Part shown: piece after piece, positions 20,982 to 34,554 of the stretch
Position numbering within the stretch: position 1 is the stretch's first letter
Layout of the letters: each line of letters begins with the position of its first letter
Assembly: GCA_020746105.1 (NCBI GenBank)
Contig: CM036626.1
Span: forward strand, 13,410,001-13,474,000
Source: Trogon surrucura
Taxonomy: Eukaryota; Chordata; Aves; Trogoniformes; Trogonidae
DNA: 64,000 nucleotides
Direction: 5' to 3'
The notes under the pieces: generated by a model
Told to the model about the DNA's origin: nothing
What the model saw: only the letters and a program-made list of their open reading frames with translations
Databases searched by the model: none
Translations under genes and position numbers: made by a program

Positions 20982-23900
20982 CAAGCTTCTAGAAGTAGCT
21001 GCCACTTTCAAGACTGTAGAGCTCCGTGTGAACAGGATGGATCAATGTGTGACAAGCTGAAGAAATGGGCCTTTTGGCTTTATCCTGACCTCTCAGGATT
21101 GGTTGGTGAATGCTAATTAAAGAATCTTCCCCCTCTTGGAATTCAATTAGCATTTCAACTTAATTTCAGTTAACACTGAGTAATTTAAAATAAAAAAAGA
21201 CCGTAGCTGTCATTGCTGAAAGCCTAAAATGCAGCTAGAGAAGAATAGTCACATACCCTAAAGATTGTGTGCTGTGGCTTGATAAGCTGCCACAAAACCC
21301 ACCTTTTCTCATAAATGCCTCTTTCTTCCCTGACTTCTCCTTCCTGAAGTCTTGGAGATATGTAGCACGTCTCTAAGTTCATTAGATCCAGTTAGAGGAG
21401 AGCAATACAGGCTCCAGAAAGAAGGATGAGAGCTCTTTGGTTTTCCCACAGAGGTTTACCTCATGACAGGCACCTCCTCCAAGTGCCCTCTGCACAGAAG
21501 GGAACCTAATAAAGCATCGAAACTTTCTCCTGGGTGATGGGTCAAGGGTGCTGATCTAGAAAAACGTGTCCACAAAGACAGCTTTTTGCTCTGGGCACCA
21601 GCACAGGATGCCCTGATCACTGTCAGGAGTGTTTCATTCCTGGAGACCTCTGTGGTCTCTTCCTTAAGCCATGACTGGTGAGGGGAAAGGGAAAACGTCT
21701 TGTGATTTTGTGGTGAATCTGACCAGGGGCGAAAACAGCCCTTCATGTCTCATGGAGTAACAACACTGTGGGAAGGATGTATCGCGGGTAATGTGCCAGC
21801 CAGCTAACCTGACCTGAGTGGTGGCCCCTTGCCAAACCCAGGCTGTCATCAGAGTCTCAGAGACGAGGGGTGCTGGGTTTTTCAAGGATTTGGGACTGAC
21901 TTGTCTTGTCTCAGACAAGAGAATTTAAGTGAGACCCTAATGACATAAGCGTTCTTCACAGTGTTTTTGTTGCGTAGGCAAGTATTTCCAATAGCTAGGG
22001 ACAGCCCTGAGCACTATTGTTTCTGTTTGTGTGTAGCCGGAAGAACATAAGCTGTCTCCATAGGCACTGGTACTGCCTCAGTGACCCACCTTCAAGTCAC
22101 TCAACTGCAAAGCAACGCATATGGGGCTGTCTTCTGAAATCACTCTGAAACTGAAGCCAACACAAAATAAGAGCTGCTTGTTAAGCAGTACGTCATGGAG
22201 AGAACATGCGGCAGCAGTTTCTCAGAACTCACATTGGCTTAAGTGGTATCAAAGAGGAATTCAGCCTGTGGTTGTAAACTGTGCCAGCGGTTCCCAGATT
22301 TGCGTTGCTCTAATACACGGGTGGCAGCAATAGCAACCATAGGTATTAGCAACCGCCATCGTTATCAGTGCTGGAGTCAAGGGCAGATCGTGAGACCATG
22401 GCCACTGGAAATGTGCCATTTTGTGTGCGTGGGAAGGTGTGTCTCCTGTTTCCTGTTTGCACCGTCCCATCGTATACTTTTCCAATCCTTAAGCTACCAT
22501 ACTCCCTCCCAGAGGGACCCATCCTCCCTGTCCTGGGTCAAGACTCGCACTGCACCCTTTCATTTACCAAACCGCATTTCCAGCAGCTTTAACTGTGCTC
22601 ATGGAGATGTTTGCCCTGTGCCCTTCAGTGATTCCCGTGCCACAGATAGGAACCCCTGACATATGTGTTCATGAACAGATTGAGATGATCTCTTTACTTC
22701 TTCGCTTGGGGAGAGTCCTTCTTTTCCTGCAACGGGTAGAGCCAGCTGAGAGGTGTTTCTCTGTGGGTTTTACACAGAGCTCTTGAGATAAGATTAACTT
22801 AGGAAGCCAGTCCATTGCTGAGAGACACTAACCACCGAGTGCCAGAGATTTATCCCTTGTAAACTGCGTTGTGTTAGTAAAGAATTGAATGAATTGCTGA
22901 AGCATCAAAACAGGGCAGGTTTGGGCAAAGTGCAGTTTGTAAGTGGAAAAGACAATGGCAACTGAAAAAATCTTCAAAACCAATCAAGCCACATTGCCCT
23001 TTCCTGATTTTCTAGCCCTGTTTTATTCTTTAACAGCTTTATTAGGTGTATACAGGTGAGCTGACTCCAGCACAGAATTGAAAGAAAAGGAGTGGATAGG
23101 CACTAATGCTCTAATGCAAAGGTCATAACAGCTTTTTGAGTTTACCTGTTCAAGCAGTTTAAAGAAGATTGCAGGAAGGCAACTTAAATGTCTTCATAAA
23201 ATACAGACAGTTACATTGAATAAAGCATACAAGAATTACAGAAAAAAAAATGCAGGTAAGTCCATATCTCCTGTCCCAGGGTAAGACCAGATGTTTCCAG
23301 ATAATCCCTGCCAGGTCCCTGACCTCTTAACAGCCTCTGCTGCATAGGTGGAAAGTCTCAAGAACAGTGTTAGAGTGAAGAATCGTGCTTTGCAAAGCAG
23401 ACTCCTCAGAAGAATACCTGCAGCTTCAAAATACCACAGGGTGAATGTCTCAGGTGCTTTATGGTAAAGTAAATCTTATTTACTCTTTATAAAGCTACTC
23501 ATGAGATACTATGCTTGGTAGATTCTTGCTTCCAAAGATAGAGGAGTGTGATATTCTTCCCCATATACTTTTTTTGTCTTCTTAAGGTTACCTTTGATAA
23601 TGTAAGCAACTAAGCCGGAGAAAAGTGATGTTCTAATAACTTGTGAGACTAAATGACATCCCAAAAGAACTTGAAGGTTGGAACTGAAGCACTGGTAGGA
23701 AGGTAATGGGTAATGACTGCAGGGCATTGATACTGTAGGATGTATTTGCGTGTGAGTGAATGTACTGCATCCACAGAATGTGTCTGGGTCGCCTAAGTGT
23801 AGAGAGGAGTGTGTGCTTTATCTTCTGCTGTAGGTAATACTGTCCTTAGTGCAGGGAAATTAAAATCCCAAAGTGAAGTTTTGGCATTTCTGGGCATCCA

Positions 23901-24459
23901 TGGTTTTGATAGTTTAGAGTCAGACTACAGTGTCACCAAATGTGTGTTTATTTCTCCACTTAGTTCTTTAGTAAAAGAAACTGTTGAAAACCAAACATAT
24001 CAGGGTGGTAGCAGATTTACTTAGAGTTTAGAACAGTTCTCTGATCTATATTAAAGATGCAGCTAAAGAGGTTTTATGTGATGGTGTAGTATGTTAATCT
24101 GAGATAATTCTTTAGTGACTGTGTGCTGTTGCTGTAACTCGAATATATCTAGTGTTGAAAAGACAAACTTCCAATTTTATTTGATACTATATTATTGCAT
24201 GGATTGCCTGTGAGTGTAGTGTACTGTTTGGAAACCACTTCAGGAAGCTCGAGGCCGTCAGGGAGCCCTTGGCTGTTCTCCCTGCTGGTAGACTCCTCTC
24301 CTCATCCAAGAGTAAAGGCCAGTTTGGTTTGAAGAATTGTAGTTAAACAATTTTCCTGGTTTGTAGCAATACTTTCACTTTACAAATGGGAAAAGCCCAT
24401 TTGCAAATGCAGCACTTTGTCCCGGTATTTGTTCTATTCATATGTCTCCTCTTTTGCAG

Positions 24460-24590
24460 CCTAACGGCTTGCGTCAGAGCTCATATGGACAAAGACCTGG
24501 ACAACCTGGTCTAACCTGGAGGTTATCCCTGTTTTGAGGTAGCCTGGTGGATTAAATGGAACCCAGAGACCCCTTCCAACCGCAGTTATG
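24460..24590 (+). mobile_element. CR1 LINE 3' tail fragment, plus strand
   Basis: The blocks 'gacctggacaacctggtct', 'ggaggttatccctg' and 'gaccccttccaaccgcag' follow the order of the CR1 3' UTR, in which a short list of such blocks precedes the terminal octamers. The terminal octamers themselves are not clear, so the copy is old and clipped. Confidence 0.75.
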
Positions 24591-24653
24591 TTAGACAGAC
24601 ATAACGAATTGCTCTGGTGCTGGTTGTAGCACTTGCTTCTTAGTGGCTAATCA

Positions 24654-24682
24654 CTAAACAAAGGCTGAGAGCCTTTGTTTAG
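24654..24682. repeat. Perfect 13-bp hairpin, 3-nt loop
   Basis: Arms CTAAACAAAGGCT (24654-24666) and AGCCTTTGTTTAG (24670-24682) are perfectly complementary around GAG. It lies about 65 bp after the CR1 tail. There is no T-run or gene end, so no terminator role is claimed. Confidence 0.65.
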
Positions 24683-27600
24683 CTGCTGACAACTGTCTTT
24701 AAGTCTGAATCTTCTCGATGTTAGTTTTCAGCAAATGGGTGTATTTTGTGACCTTTACTATATTCTTAAGGATCTGTCTTTGCGAATTCTTGGGCAAAAG
24801 ATGACAAGATAGGAAAGGGAGAGCTGGGAAAAGCAGAAAAGTTGTAGTCACAGCACAAGAGAAACTTTTGAAAGAACCTTTTCCTTAATTCTACATAGTG
24901 GATTTCTGTTTGTTTATTTATCTTTTACTTCCCTTTGAAGTCTTGGGCACTGTCAGATGTGGATAGGGATTTGGGTGGATCATGGCATTCATCCTGTCTG
25001 GCAATTTTGGAGAGAGTTTTTAAGCTACCCTGACTTTTGTGGTTGGTTTTGAACACACCAAGTACCTGGACTTTTAAAATCAAACCACTAATTTGGCCAG
25101 TGAGATTCCAACCCCAGTTTTTTTCTTCCTTGATACCAGAAAATACAGTTCTTCAAAGAACTTTCAAGAATCATTTCATACTCTGACCTAGGAATATTAT
25201 CAAAAGGTCTAGGCAAGTATCTGTGTGTGTTGTAGCCAGAAATGTTCCCACAGTGAAACTTAGTGAAAACCCCAGTTACCAGGGCAGAAGGTTTGATGGG
25301 CCTGACTTCAGCCTGCTGGGAGGTGTCTTGTGCAGTTGGACCTGGCTACTCGGAGAGGATTTGGCTTTAGCTTTTTACAGGATGGTTCAATTAAGTTGCC
25401 AATTTGACCAAACACTTAACTGAATGCTGAAAGCAACAGTTTCTAGTTGGGTGGCATGAGATATCTGTGGTCCTACAAGTTAAAAGCTTTTCAGTAAATT
25501 CAGTTGTTCATCTGACCCTTTTCCATTCTTGTTTTTAATCCTCTGGGTTCCACCTGGGAGGGTTCTTCCCCAAAAAAGAGACCCAGTAAGATATTTCTAT
25601 TCCTTTCACTGTCGATCTCTTCCCTTGCCTTTCCTTTTGTCCTTGCTGAAGTCCCCCGGGGCAGCGGGATCTCAATCCCCATCTCCCACCCTGCATCAGG
25701 ATCAGCACTGTGCAGAATTCAGCCTCTTTCTTTGTCCCTCTGTGCTATTTTCCAGTTGTGATACTTTTGTTGCTTTTCTTTCACATTTTGGGAAGCACTT
25801 TTTTAAGGTCTAACTTTAAGCCCAGCACCCAGTCAAAGCAGCAGAAGGATGCTCTGCATGCCGAGGAGAGCAGAAGTGTTGTCCCTCGGTGGGGGGATGG
25901 AGGTGAGCGTTAGTCACCGCTGCCGCATGGACTCGGTGGCTGTTGTGCAACTGGAGTCCAGGAATCTTTGTCCAGAGAAGATCAGTGCACGATGCTTGCG
26001 CAAATCAGCAGGTGCAGCCTCTCGGAGGGAGAGGATTTATGTGCTGCGTGACCTTCAAGAAATAATTGAACAATATTTTGACAGACGCAGCACATCTGGG
26101 AGCCAAGGATTTTAGAGCTGGGTTGGAAGTTGGTAGTATCTGCATGACTGTGACCTCGTTAAAGATAAATCTAAATGAAAAAAAGACTTTCCGAACTAAT
26201 TATGTAACATATAATTTACCCAAAGTTAAAAGACTTTTTGAGTTAAACTTGGGGCGTGGTTTATAGGACAAAAATACTAGAACTAGGTGTTCTTTAAAAG
26301 CAGTGCACTGCATGGCAGAGAACTGTAGCTCTGCCCTCAGAAAAGAGGCATCTTCATAAAGCTGATCATTGCTCAGTGGTGAAGACAGCATAAGGAACAA
26401 AAACGTAAAAGCAGCGAGGAAGGGGAGAGAGAGCATGGAGTGCAGTTACTATAAATTAGAATTGAAGTGCAAAAAACTGGAAATGAAAAGGAAAATGCAA
26501 AATTATCCTTGGCTGCTATCTTCAAGGATGATAAATAATTTAAACATTCAGCTTGAAACAGAAAAAGAATCGTGTAAGGCCTCTTTGAAATGGAAATGGT
26601 GCAATTGTTAATGATGACAATAAGTAGAACCATTTAGTAAGTGTTTCTGATCTGTGTTTGGATGACAGCAGAATAATAAGCTAGAATCACAGGAGGATAA
26701 TGACTTAATTTCTAGATTGTTAGGCCTTCGTAAAAAAGTATTATAAAACACCGATTAATAGTAAGCATTTTAGAAAGTACATGTTCAGATAACTTTCAGG
26801 CAAGAGCCCCAGCAGAGGTATGAAGAAGATAGGCGGTTTGCAGATGGCGGTTTTTAATACTGGGGAAATCCAGGACATTGGATTTTTGTCTGGGGTTTCA
26901 ATATGTCAAAAAGGACCCTGGATTAGTCAAGCAGAAAAATCGTGTGTGGAGTTAAGAGTGAAAAGCTTCTTCCCTGGCCCCTCCTTTCTCTGGGGGCCTA
27001 GGGACAAGCCTTGGGGAACATGATCCTTTTTTGTACCTGCTGGGTTTAAGGTCTCTGGTGACCCCTGTGGGACAGAATGACCCTTCAACTCCCTTAGGAA
27101 TAGGTCATTCAGAGCCATTGAATCAAAACCAAACAAAAAATAGTAAAAGGCACAGAGTGCAAAAAGGCCACAAAGGGCTGCTGGTTTGAGAGGGAAGTGA
27201 GCTGGCTGAGATTCAAGCCATCATCCCTCAAAGCAATATCAGTTTTGGATTAACTGTCAGTGGGAGGTGGCAGCATGCTGGTTATTCTTGGATATTCTGT
27301 CCACTACTGAGTTAAGCTCGTGCTTGCTTACAAATTAATTTCCTTTGGAAATGTTCTGAATGATGATGCAGATGCTGCAATGGCAGTTCTTCCCTCAACA
27401 GGCTAGGAAGGGAGTGTGGAGTCTCTACAGCTTTGAGCGTCCCTGCTAAGGAAAAGGGATGCTTGCTGTGGAGCTTTCATTCTTGCTGTGCCACTGCTGT
27501 GTCCATCTGCAGGGCCTGGATGCTCTGTGGAGAATATGCCTGCGACCTGAGGGAATTTTCCTGCCTTTGCACCCGCTCTGAAAAAGGATTTATAAGATTT

Positions 27601-28329
27601 ACTGTAGGAAGGTGCTGTCTGTGTCTTTACTGGGACACTGACAGGGGCTTGCCTGCTGTGGGCTCAAGGCTTGGGTGAGATGCGAAAGCCCAGACTGCTC
27701 CTGCATAACAAATCGGAGGGTAGAAGTCTGAGATGTTGCTCTTCAAAGATACAGGGAAGATATGCTGGAGTGCCAGTTAACGGCCAGTACGTTAGAGCTT
27801 CTCGCTGCGAGAGCATGCAGCAGTAAGGAATAGCCTGTTCAAAGGAGCAGCATGCCTTTGGGGAGGATAAAAGGCAAGGCTGGGATGAAGCATTAAACTG
27901 GTTCACATGCTGATTGTGCTATGATTTGTGTGGCAAAAGATATTAATTGTCTCTATGTCTGCACAGCCCCCCCATCTCCCCCTTTGCTGTGTCTCACAGC
28001 TTCTTACGTAGCCTCCATTACAGCTCTGCTGTCTTCAGCTTGAATGGGTTCATCACAACAGCAGAGGTGGCAATTCCACTTCTGTTGCCTTGGTAGGAAG
28101 GTAACTTGACTTTTTTAAAAACACTGGAGTGTGTTTCTCTGAATTGCCTTTGACATGTATTTTTCAAATGTACTTACGTCTGCAGTATTTCGTAATTTAA
28201 GAGTAAGTGATTTCTTCTAGGAAATGCTAGTATCTGTGAATATCAAGGAAGCTGTTGTGTTGCTAGGTTAACTCAGAGGTTAGAGCAGGCAGTTTCTGCA
28301 CTCTCACACTTTGCAATTTGCACCTGATA

Positions 28330-28510
28330 TTATTCATCACCATTCGTTATGAGTAAGATTCTTTGCCCAATCTTTTGTTCCTGCTATCAAGCTAGTATCT
28401 TCAATGATGATGTGAAAGCAATATTAATTACCAGATGAATAGAAGGAAGAAATTAGAAATGCAATTATAAATGGAATTATTAAAATTTATGGAAGCTTAA
28501 TTATGCCATA
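28330..28510. other. AT-rich block, possible conserved non-coding element
   Basis: The stretch is AT-rich but not repetitive, with words such as CAATATTAATTACC and TTAATTATG that resemble homeodomain-type binding sites, and no recognisable transposon. Such text is common in conserved vertebrate enhancers, but only a cross-species alignment could show conservation. Listed as a possibility only. Confidence 0.2.
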
Positions 28511-30184
28511 ACGTCTCAATGCAGGCCCACAAAAAAAGATCTGCACCATACAAGAAAATGGTTTCCCTGATGCAGGTTTACATAATCACTTCCTAGTATC
28601 TGGAGCTTTGAGTGAGTGAGTTTTAGATTGGGCTGTAGAGCCCAGCTCTGCTTTTCCACTGCAGGATGAGGGTGGGGAGGGGAGCTAGCAGGGCCCTTCC
28701 GTCACATCAGTCTTGCCTGAGGGTATATCAAAGGCACAGTGGCTGATGCAAGTTATGCTACTGTCTTCTGGTTCCCATACTATTTCTGTCCTCACTTTCT
28801 CACTTTCCCTACTCTCTCCTCACTTTCTGCCTCCCATGATAGCAAGGAATGGGAAAGGGAATACCTCGTCTGTCTCAGTCCAGTGGAGATCCCATGTTAA
28901 CGCAGGAAAAATTTCGAAAAAAAAAATCAGTAGCCTCTACATATGGGAGGTAAATTCAGTTCTAAAACTTCTTTGGCAAAAGCTATTTGGAAGATGTTTT
29001 CGGGGCATACTCAGCTCATGACAGACTTCTGTCTGCAGAATAGTTGCAGACAGTTGCAGAACAGAAGAGATGGGAGGTTCGACTGACCTCTTCAAGGGTA
29101 TTGCCAAAGCTAGAGAATACAGCTCCAAAATGTATTTAAAAGACCTTCCTCTGACTTAGTGCTGCATCAATGTCTTTGTGTGTCCTAACTGGCACTGTGA
29201 GCCTTGTGGTGCTGCTATTATAAAAATACATAAAAATGAAGCTCCCTTTCATTCCTTGTCAACTACAAGCTTTGAGGCAATGTCCGACTGTTTCTGCTTA
29301 CAGGATATATTCTTTGTCTTACTCTTCTGGCAGTTGTTAGATTAGAATGTGGTGAGATTTTCCCAATAGTAATATGAACACTGGTGACAGGGAAAAGATT
29401 TTTTCTTTAAATGTAATTTTTCTCTTCAGCCCTCCAATAAAGAAAAGGACAGAAAATGGAGTCTTCTAGTTTATCTGGTGAGACCTATTAATAGCGAATT
29501 TGAATGAGCGCAGTGCTGCAGGCTCCTGCCCTCTTCCCTCGGCTTGTTGTTAAGTGCTGCTGCAGTACGGTTGCTGCCTGGTTTATGCATTTTGCAGTTT
29601 GTACACTGGATTTGTCTTTCAGTCACGCCTTTCTGTACCTGTTGCTGTTCACAAAAGTCGTTGACAGAGACAGATCAGCATTACTGCAGAGGTACCTCAG
29701 ACCTGTCGTTTCCTTCATCTGCTAAGAATATGGGTCTGAGGACAATCTTATTATGCAGTGAATTGCAGGCCTGAGAGCTGTATCTGCTCAGTAATTCCTT
29801 GTGTGTGGGCTGCACACTCTGAAGCATTTCATGCAGTCCCTGGCCTGGGTCACTGTGAAGCTGCATTTAATTTAAACAAGGGTACGTTCAGCTGGGTGGA
29901 ATATGTGTCTGGAGTTTAACCTCACGGTGGTTTCCTCCGGCCTCCATGGGGGCTGATTACCACACATTCCTTTCTTTTAATTTCAGCTCTCTGCAGTTCT
30001 AGGAAAAGGTCCTCGATTAAGTACTGAGAAACCAGTCTATTTGCGGGTCTAATTTTGTTGCTTCAATTACATTACCGTATACTAAATATAGGAAGGCACC
30101 AAGCAAATCCCAGTTCCTGGACTGAACAGGGTGGTCAAGAGCACTGTTCAAATATAAATGGTGTGGGTCAGGCCTCTTTAATTC

Positions 30185-30295
30185 TAGCTAATGAACCAAT
30201 TTCTCACAGAGTGTAAATCAGCACATCTACATTGATTTATAGTCAAGTAGCTGGGTCATCACTGATGTGCACCGCTGAAAATGAGCCTAGTGCCC
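30185..30295. repeat. Ancient palindromic repeat (MITE-like)
   Basis: The left half holds 'gtgtaaatcagcacatcta', the right half 'gtagctgggtcatcactgat' and 'gtgcaccgctga', which together resemble the two arms of a palindromic repeat I know from bird and reptile genomes (arms like 'gtgtaaatcagcatag'). The arms are diverged from each other. The family name is not certain. Confidence 0.4.
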
Positions 30296-32514
30296 AACTC
30301 TTTGCTTCCTGTTTCTAATGGAAGGTAGCAGAGATAAATGGTGTGTCATGCTGTTGGAGTTTGCAAGTCCCAGAGGGACAGCGGAGTGCTTCCATCTCTT
30401 AGCTGGTGTCTGAAAACCTAGAAATTGGCAAGTAGAAAGTGTTCAACGACCTGTAAACTGGTCTCGTAGTTTGCTGCTGATTGCATTGCTTTCTGTGCTA
30501 TTCCCTGCGTGAGTTTTGTTGTTTTGGTTTGGTTTTTTTTATAGTCCTGAAATCCGTGAACGATAAAGTTTGCTTGTGTTCTAAACAATGTGCGTGGCCT
30601 TGGCATTTCAGGGAACTTCAAAGCCCTGTGTAACCATGCAGCTTTGTGTTTTCCTTCTGTCCCCAGGTGAAAAAGAAGCAAACCAAAACAACAAACAGAA
30701 AACCACAGGGGTTTAGGTGCATGGAACACTTGTAATAGGTGAGAGACTGATGGCATTGGAGACAGGCGTCTTATCTGCTGAGCAGCTACTGTGTATCTCC
30801 GGGAACAGCTTCTCCTGCAAAGCCTCCCTGGCAGCGGGCCACGGCCCTGGCCCAGCGTGACCATTCTTAGTCGGAGCTGCTGCGTGGCCCGTTCATTCCC
30901 CAGCCCGCTGGCCAAGACGCCTGACAAGGGAGCCAGTTTGCTGGGTGCTCAGTTTGAGGCCTGCCACCACAGATGGCACAGGCTTTCTTTTATTCTTCTG
31001 CACGGCCAGACTTGAGACAGCCTAAAAGTGGGTGCAAATTCTCATGCACCTGGGCTGCGACTGCAGACTTTACAGCAGGATTTCTCCCTCTGTTCGCAGC
31101 TCGGTGCTGCCGCCTTGTATTTCAAGGGCAGCTTGCGAGGAACGTGAAAGAAACACTGCCTGTTTTCCTTTTTTGTGTGCCTCGAGGCTATCTTCACATT
31201 CCTCACAGCTGGTGATTGCTGTTTTTCCCTGAATCTCATTTGGAGTACTGTACCTACAAGCCAGATACTTGTCATCTCTAGATGTTTGTTTCCACAGAAG
31301 AATAGCAATGAGGTTACTGTCTGCTCCCTTCACAGTCAGCCAGGCTGGGAGAAGTCCAAATATCGAATCATCCCTTGGAATTCATATTGCATGAAGATAA
31401 AGTAGCCAAAAATAGTTTCCATGAGCTGGATGGTTCTATAGCTTTCTGTATTTATCTAGCAGGAAAATGTTAAGAAGTACAGCAGGTCATGCACTAAACT
31501 GAGCAAAATCACAAGGCATGTGGGAGCTCACGGAGATGAGCTTATAATTTATTTATTTGATTAACTTAACCTCTCTCTACTGGAGAATTGCCTGCAGTTT
31601 TCTTGCATTGCTCTTATGTTTATTTGATAAAAGGAAAAACCAGCCCAGCTGTACTGTGAGGATTTAGAGATGCTTAAAGAGGCTTTGGGGGAGGGGAGGA
31701 AGGATAGAGGAGTTTGCACAGCTCTGCCAGAGCCTTATTTTTTCCTGCCTTCCAAGAACAGGGCTGTGTTCCATCCCCTGCTGCCCCCTCAGCTGGTGCT
31801 GGGAAGAGCAGCTGAGTTTAGCTCACTATTCCTGGAAGTCACTGAGACACTGAGCATCGAGAAACCAGCATTTTTTGTAGCAGAATCTGCTTGAATGGAA
31901 AAGATGAGCTGATCTTCATCCCTTTTATTCACTAGTCTGGATTAACCCTTACTGCACCGAGAGAGCCTACAGCAGCTAGAAACTGTGCTCCTTCAGAAAG
32001 GGACAAAGGCTTTCTGCCTCCGTTGGAACCACATGTCTGGAAGCCACTTGGAAATACAGGGTCACATCATCAGCTCAATATATCTCTGATATAACTCAGG
32101 TTCCCTTCATTTATGCTAGGACCACCTTTTCTTTTTTCAACTTGCCCATCAGAATTGAAGCAGGAGCAGCTGCTGAACCAGACAGACTGCTCTGGTTGCC
32201 AAGTCCTCTGTGACTTCTGCACTCCAGGAAGGAGAGTGCCTTCTGGAGTGCGAAGAACTTCTCAGCCACAGATTGTCCCAGAATTGTCCAGGTTAAAATG
32301 TACCTTGAGAGGGTAATTACAGCATGGTCCTGTGTACTCCTGCACAAAATGTTTAATAATGTGCTTTTAGAACCTTATAAAGAGTATGCATGCTGTAGGA
32401 TAAGTTCCAGTCAGTAAAATGAAATTACTTGTATGAGGATCTGTGTTTGTGTTATGGATAAGGAGGAGTTGTTTGTAGTTTATAATCTTGTAATTTGGAT
32501 TCTGGTTCTTTCTG

Positions 32515-32620
32515 CATAATTGGGGCCAAGCACTGTTTTCTGGTGCCTCAGTTTCCCCTGTGTAGCATGGGATGTACTGATACTGTGGTTTGGCTGTGGG
32601 CTGTGAGGGTTTATTAATAC
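32515..32620 (-). repeat. L2/MIR-type tail relic
   Basis: On the plus strand, 'ggtgcctcagtttcccctgt', then a 'gcatgggatgtactgatact' block and a 'gctgtgagggtttattaata' block follow the reverse complement of the MIR/L2 tail order. Moderately diverged. Confidence 0.6.
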
Positions 32621-34554
32621 CTGTGGGGTCCCCAGGCAGTGAGATCTCTGAACACACAAACTATTACTGGATCACAGAAAATGCACTGGCTCGTTCGTTT
32701 CTTTCTTCAGGCTGACTCAAAGCTTGTTATTCCACAGCTGTGACTGTCACAGCTATAGCCCCAGTGCCAAATTTATCTGAGTCTGATGGCTGTGATTAAT
32801 CTGATGAGATCCAGAAAACAGCTTAAGGTGACCATCACATAGCAGATGTAGGCAATTCTAGTGCAACTGCTGTGATGCAATTAGTTGAAAATGCGTAGTC
32901 CAAACACTGTCCTTCAGTGTTTTTGCCTTGCTTTATTCAAGGGAGAAAGAAAATCCCTTCCTTTCCCTCTGTGCTTAAAATTGGCTTAGACTTCTGACTT
33001 GACACAGGTCATCAGGTTGATTTTGGTCAGCCTGAGGGTTTTACTTTCTCAGTTGAGCTCTGATGAGAACTGGCCCCTGGTTTCAGCTTCTCAATGCCTT
33101 AATCCAGGAAAGAAAACAAACTCACTGTGGATGCCAGTGTAGGCATCTGTCAAAGTACACACAAAGGAGAGAATGAGAAGGGATTGAGGTAACCTGGGAC
33201 CTCAAATTGACTCTTTCTAAGCTGGCACTAGTAGCTGCATGTAATGAAATGACTTTTTGACATGATTTTTTGGCTTGTGCAGAGTTCATGGAAATGACCA
33301 TTTTTTTCCTGGCATGGGAGGTGATGGAAGAAGGACTGAAGTGTATGAGTCTCTGCTTTGCCCCATCCTGTCCTCTAAAGGAATTTACTGCTGTTTAAGT
33401 TTCAGACTTCCTAGTCAGCAACCTATAGTATTGCAAGGCAGGGAGGAGGCTGTAGTGTGGAAATCCTGCCTGAGAGTAGGGTCTCTTGGGAGGAAAGTGA
33501 GTGAACAACTCTATCTCCTACCTTTCCCTGCCACCGCCGGTGGTTTGGTTAGTTGCCTGGATAAACAGTGGTGGGGAGGCTTTTCTACTCGAGCATCTCT
33601 TGTAGGGAAGCATCGTGGCACGGTGCTGGAGGCTGCCCACTGCCCCCAGTGTCTGCAGAGGTGCTGAAGGTGCTGTTGCTGGCAGTTCCCTAAACGTGTT
33701 GCTCAGCTCTTCTGTTGCGTGTGGTCTCATTTTGGTTTGTGCAAGTTCTTGCTGCAGCGTGGGAAGTTGCCAGAGCTGTGATGTTCATGCTGCTGCTGAG
33801 CCTGTAAAAGTTTTTTTGTTCGACTGCCTCAGTTCTTGGAATTGATCTAGGCCAGGCAGCATTTCGAAAAACAATAACTAGAAAAATAAACTTTTCCACC
33901 TGATGTTTTCCTATTAACGCAGGTTCAAAGGCGAAAACAGAGCTGCTGCAAAAGAGTACTGGCATCCTGTGTGGTGGTGGGGTGTCAGCAACCAAGTCAG
34001 GCTCAGAAAACATCATTCAAACAAAAATCCTTGAGTACCTGCTCGACTGGACATAGCTTCATCCCTGTACTGGGCCCATAAGGTACAGGAGTGTTTGCAG
34101 GGAGCAGAATAATGAGCACAGGCTTATAAAGCATGATACCAATAGTTTCGGTCCTTGCACTGTGGCCTTGCAGATACCACCTACAGGAACAAAATGTAGT
34201 CGTCCAATTTCTGAGTAACAGACTGATCACAGTGAAATAGGGAATTACAGTGTAGGAATTCACTGAACCCACGATGACAGTCACAAATTTCCAACAAATT
34301 GGTTTTTCAGCAACCTTAAATTTTTATGGCTGAGGAATAAAAATTTCCTTTGATTTGGGCTTTATGATAAAAATGTTACTATTTTTGCTAGCAGAACTTG
34401 TAGGGTTGGTTGCCTGCTCTCCTGCGTGTAATTCCTATACACAGCTCTTCTTCCCAGGCTCACTAGCCCTGAGATGGTAGGTCGTATAAGGTGTGACACT
34501 TGTCCTAGAAACACCAGACTTGAAACCTAAAGTATTCATTGTTATTTCCATTAC

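Larger units (their letters stand above)
16641..24459. other. Gene-free stretch
   Basis: I see no supported gene in this 7.8 kb. One weak exon-like segment lies at 16968-17078 (listed separately). An AT-rich, slowly-evolving-looking stretch lies near 21.1-21.2 kb. Poly-A runs occur near 18.85 and 20.79 kb. Frames of 60-140 codons (for example plus strand 22243-22659) have no recognisable domain, and a 'cagcggttcccagatttg' motif near 22.29 kb could be the end of an old hAT element but stands alone. Confidence 0.45.

Noticed and set aside
22280-22400. Possible hAT transposon end near a 'cagcggttcccagatttg' motif
   Set aside because: No matching second end could be found, so only one weak motif supports it.
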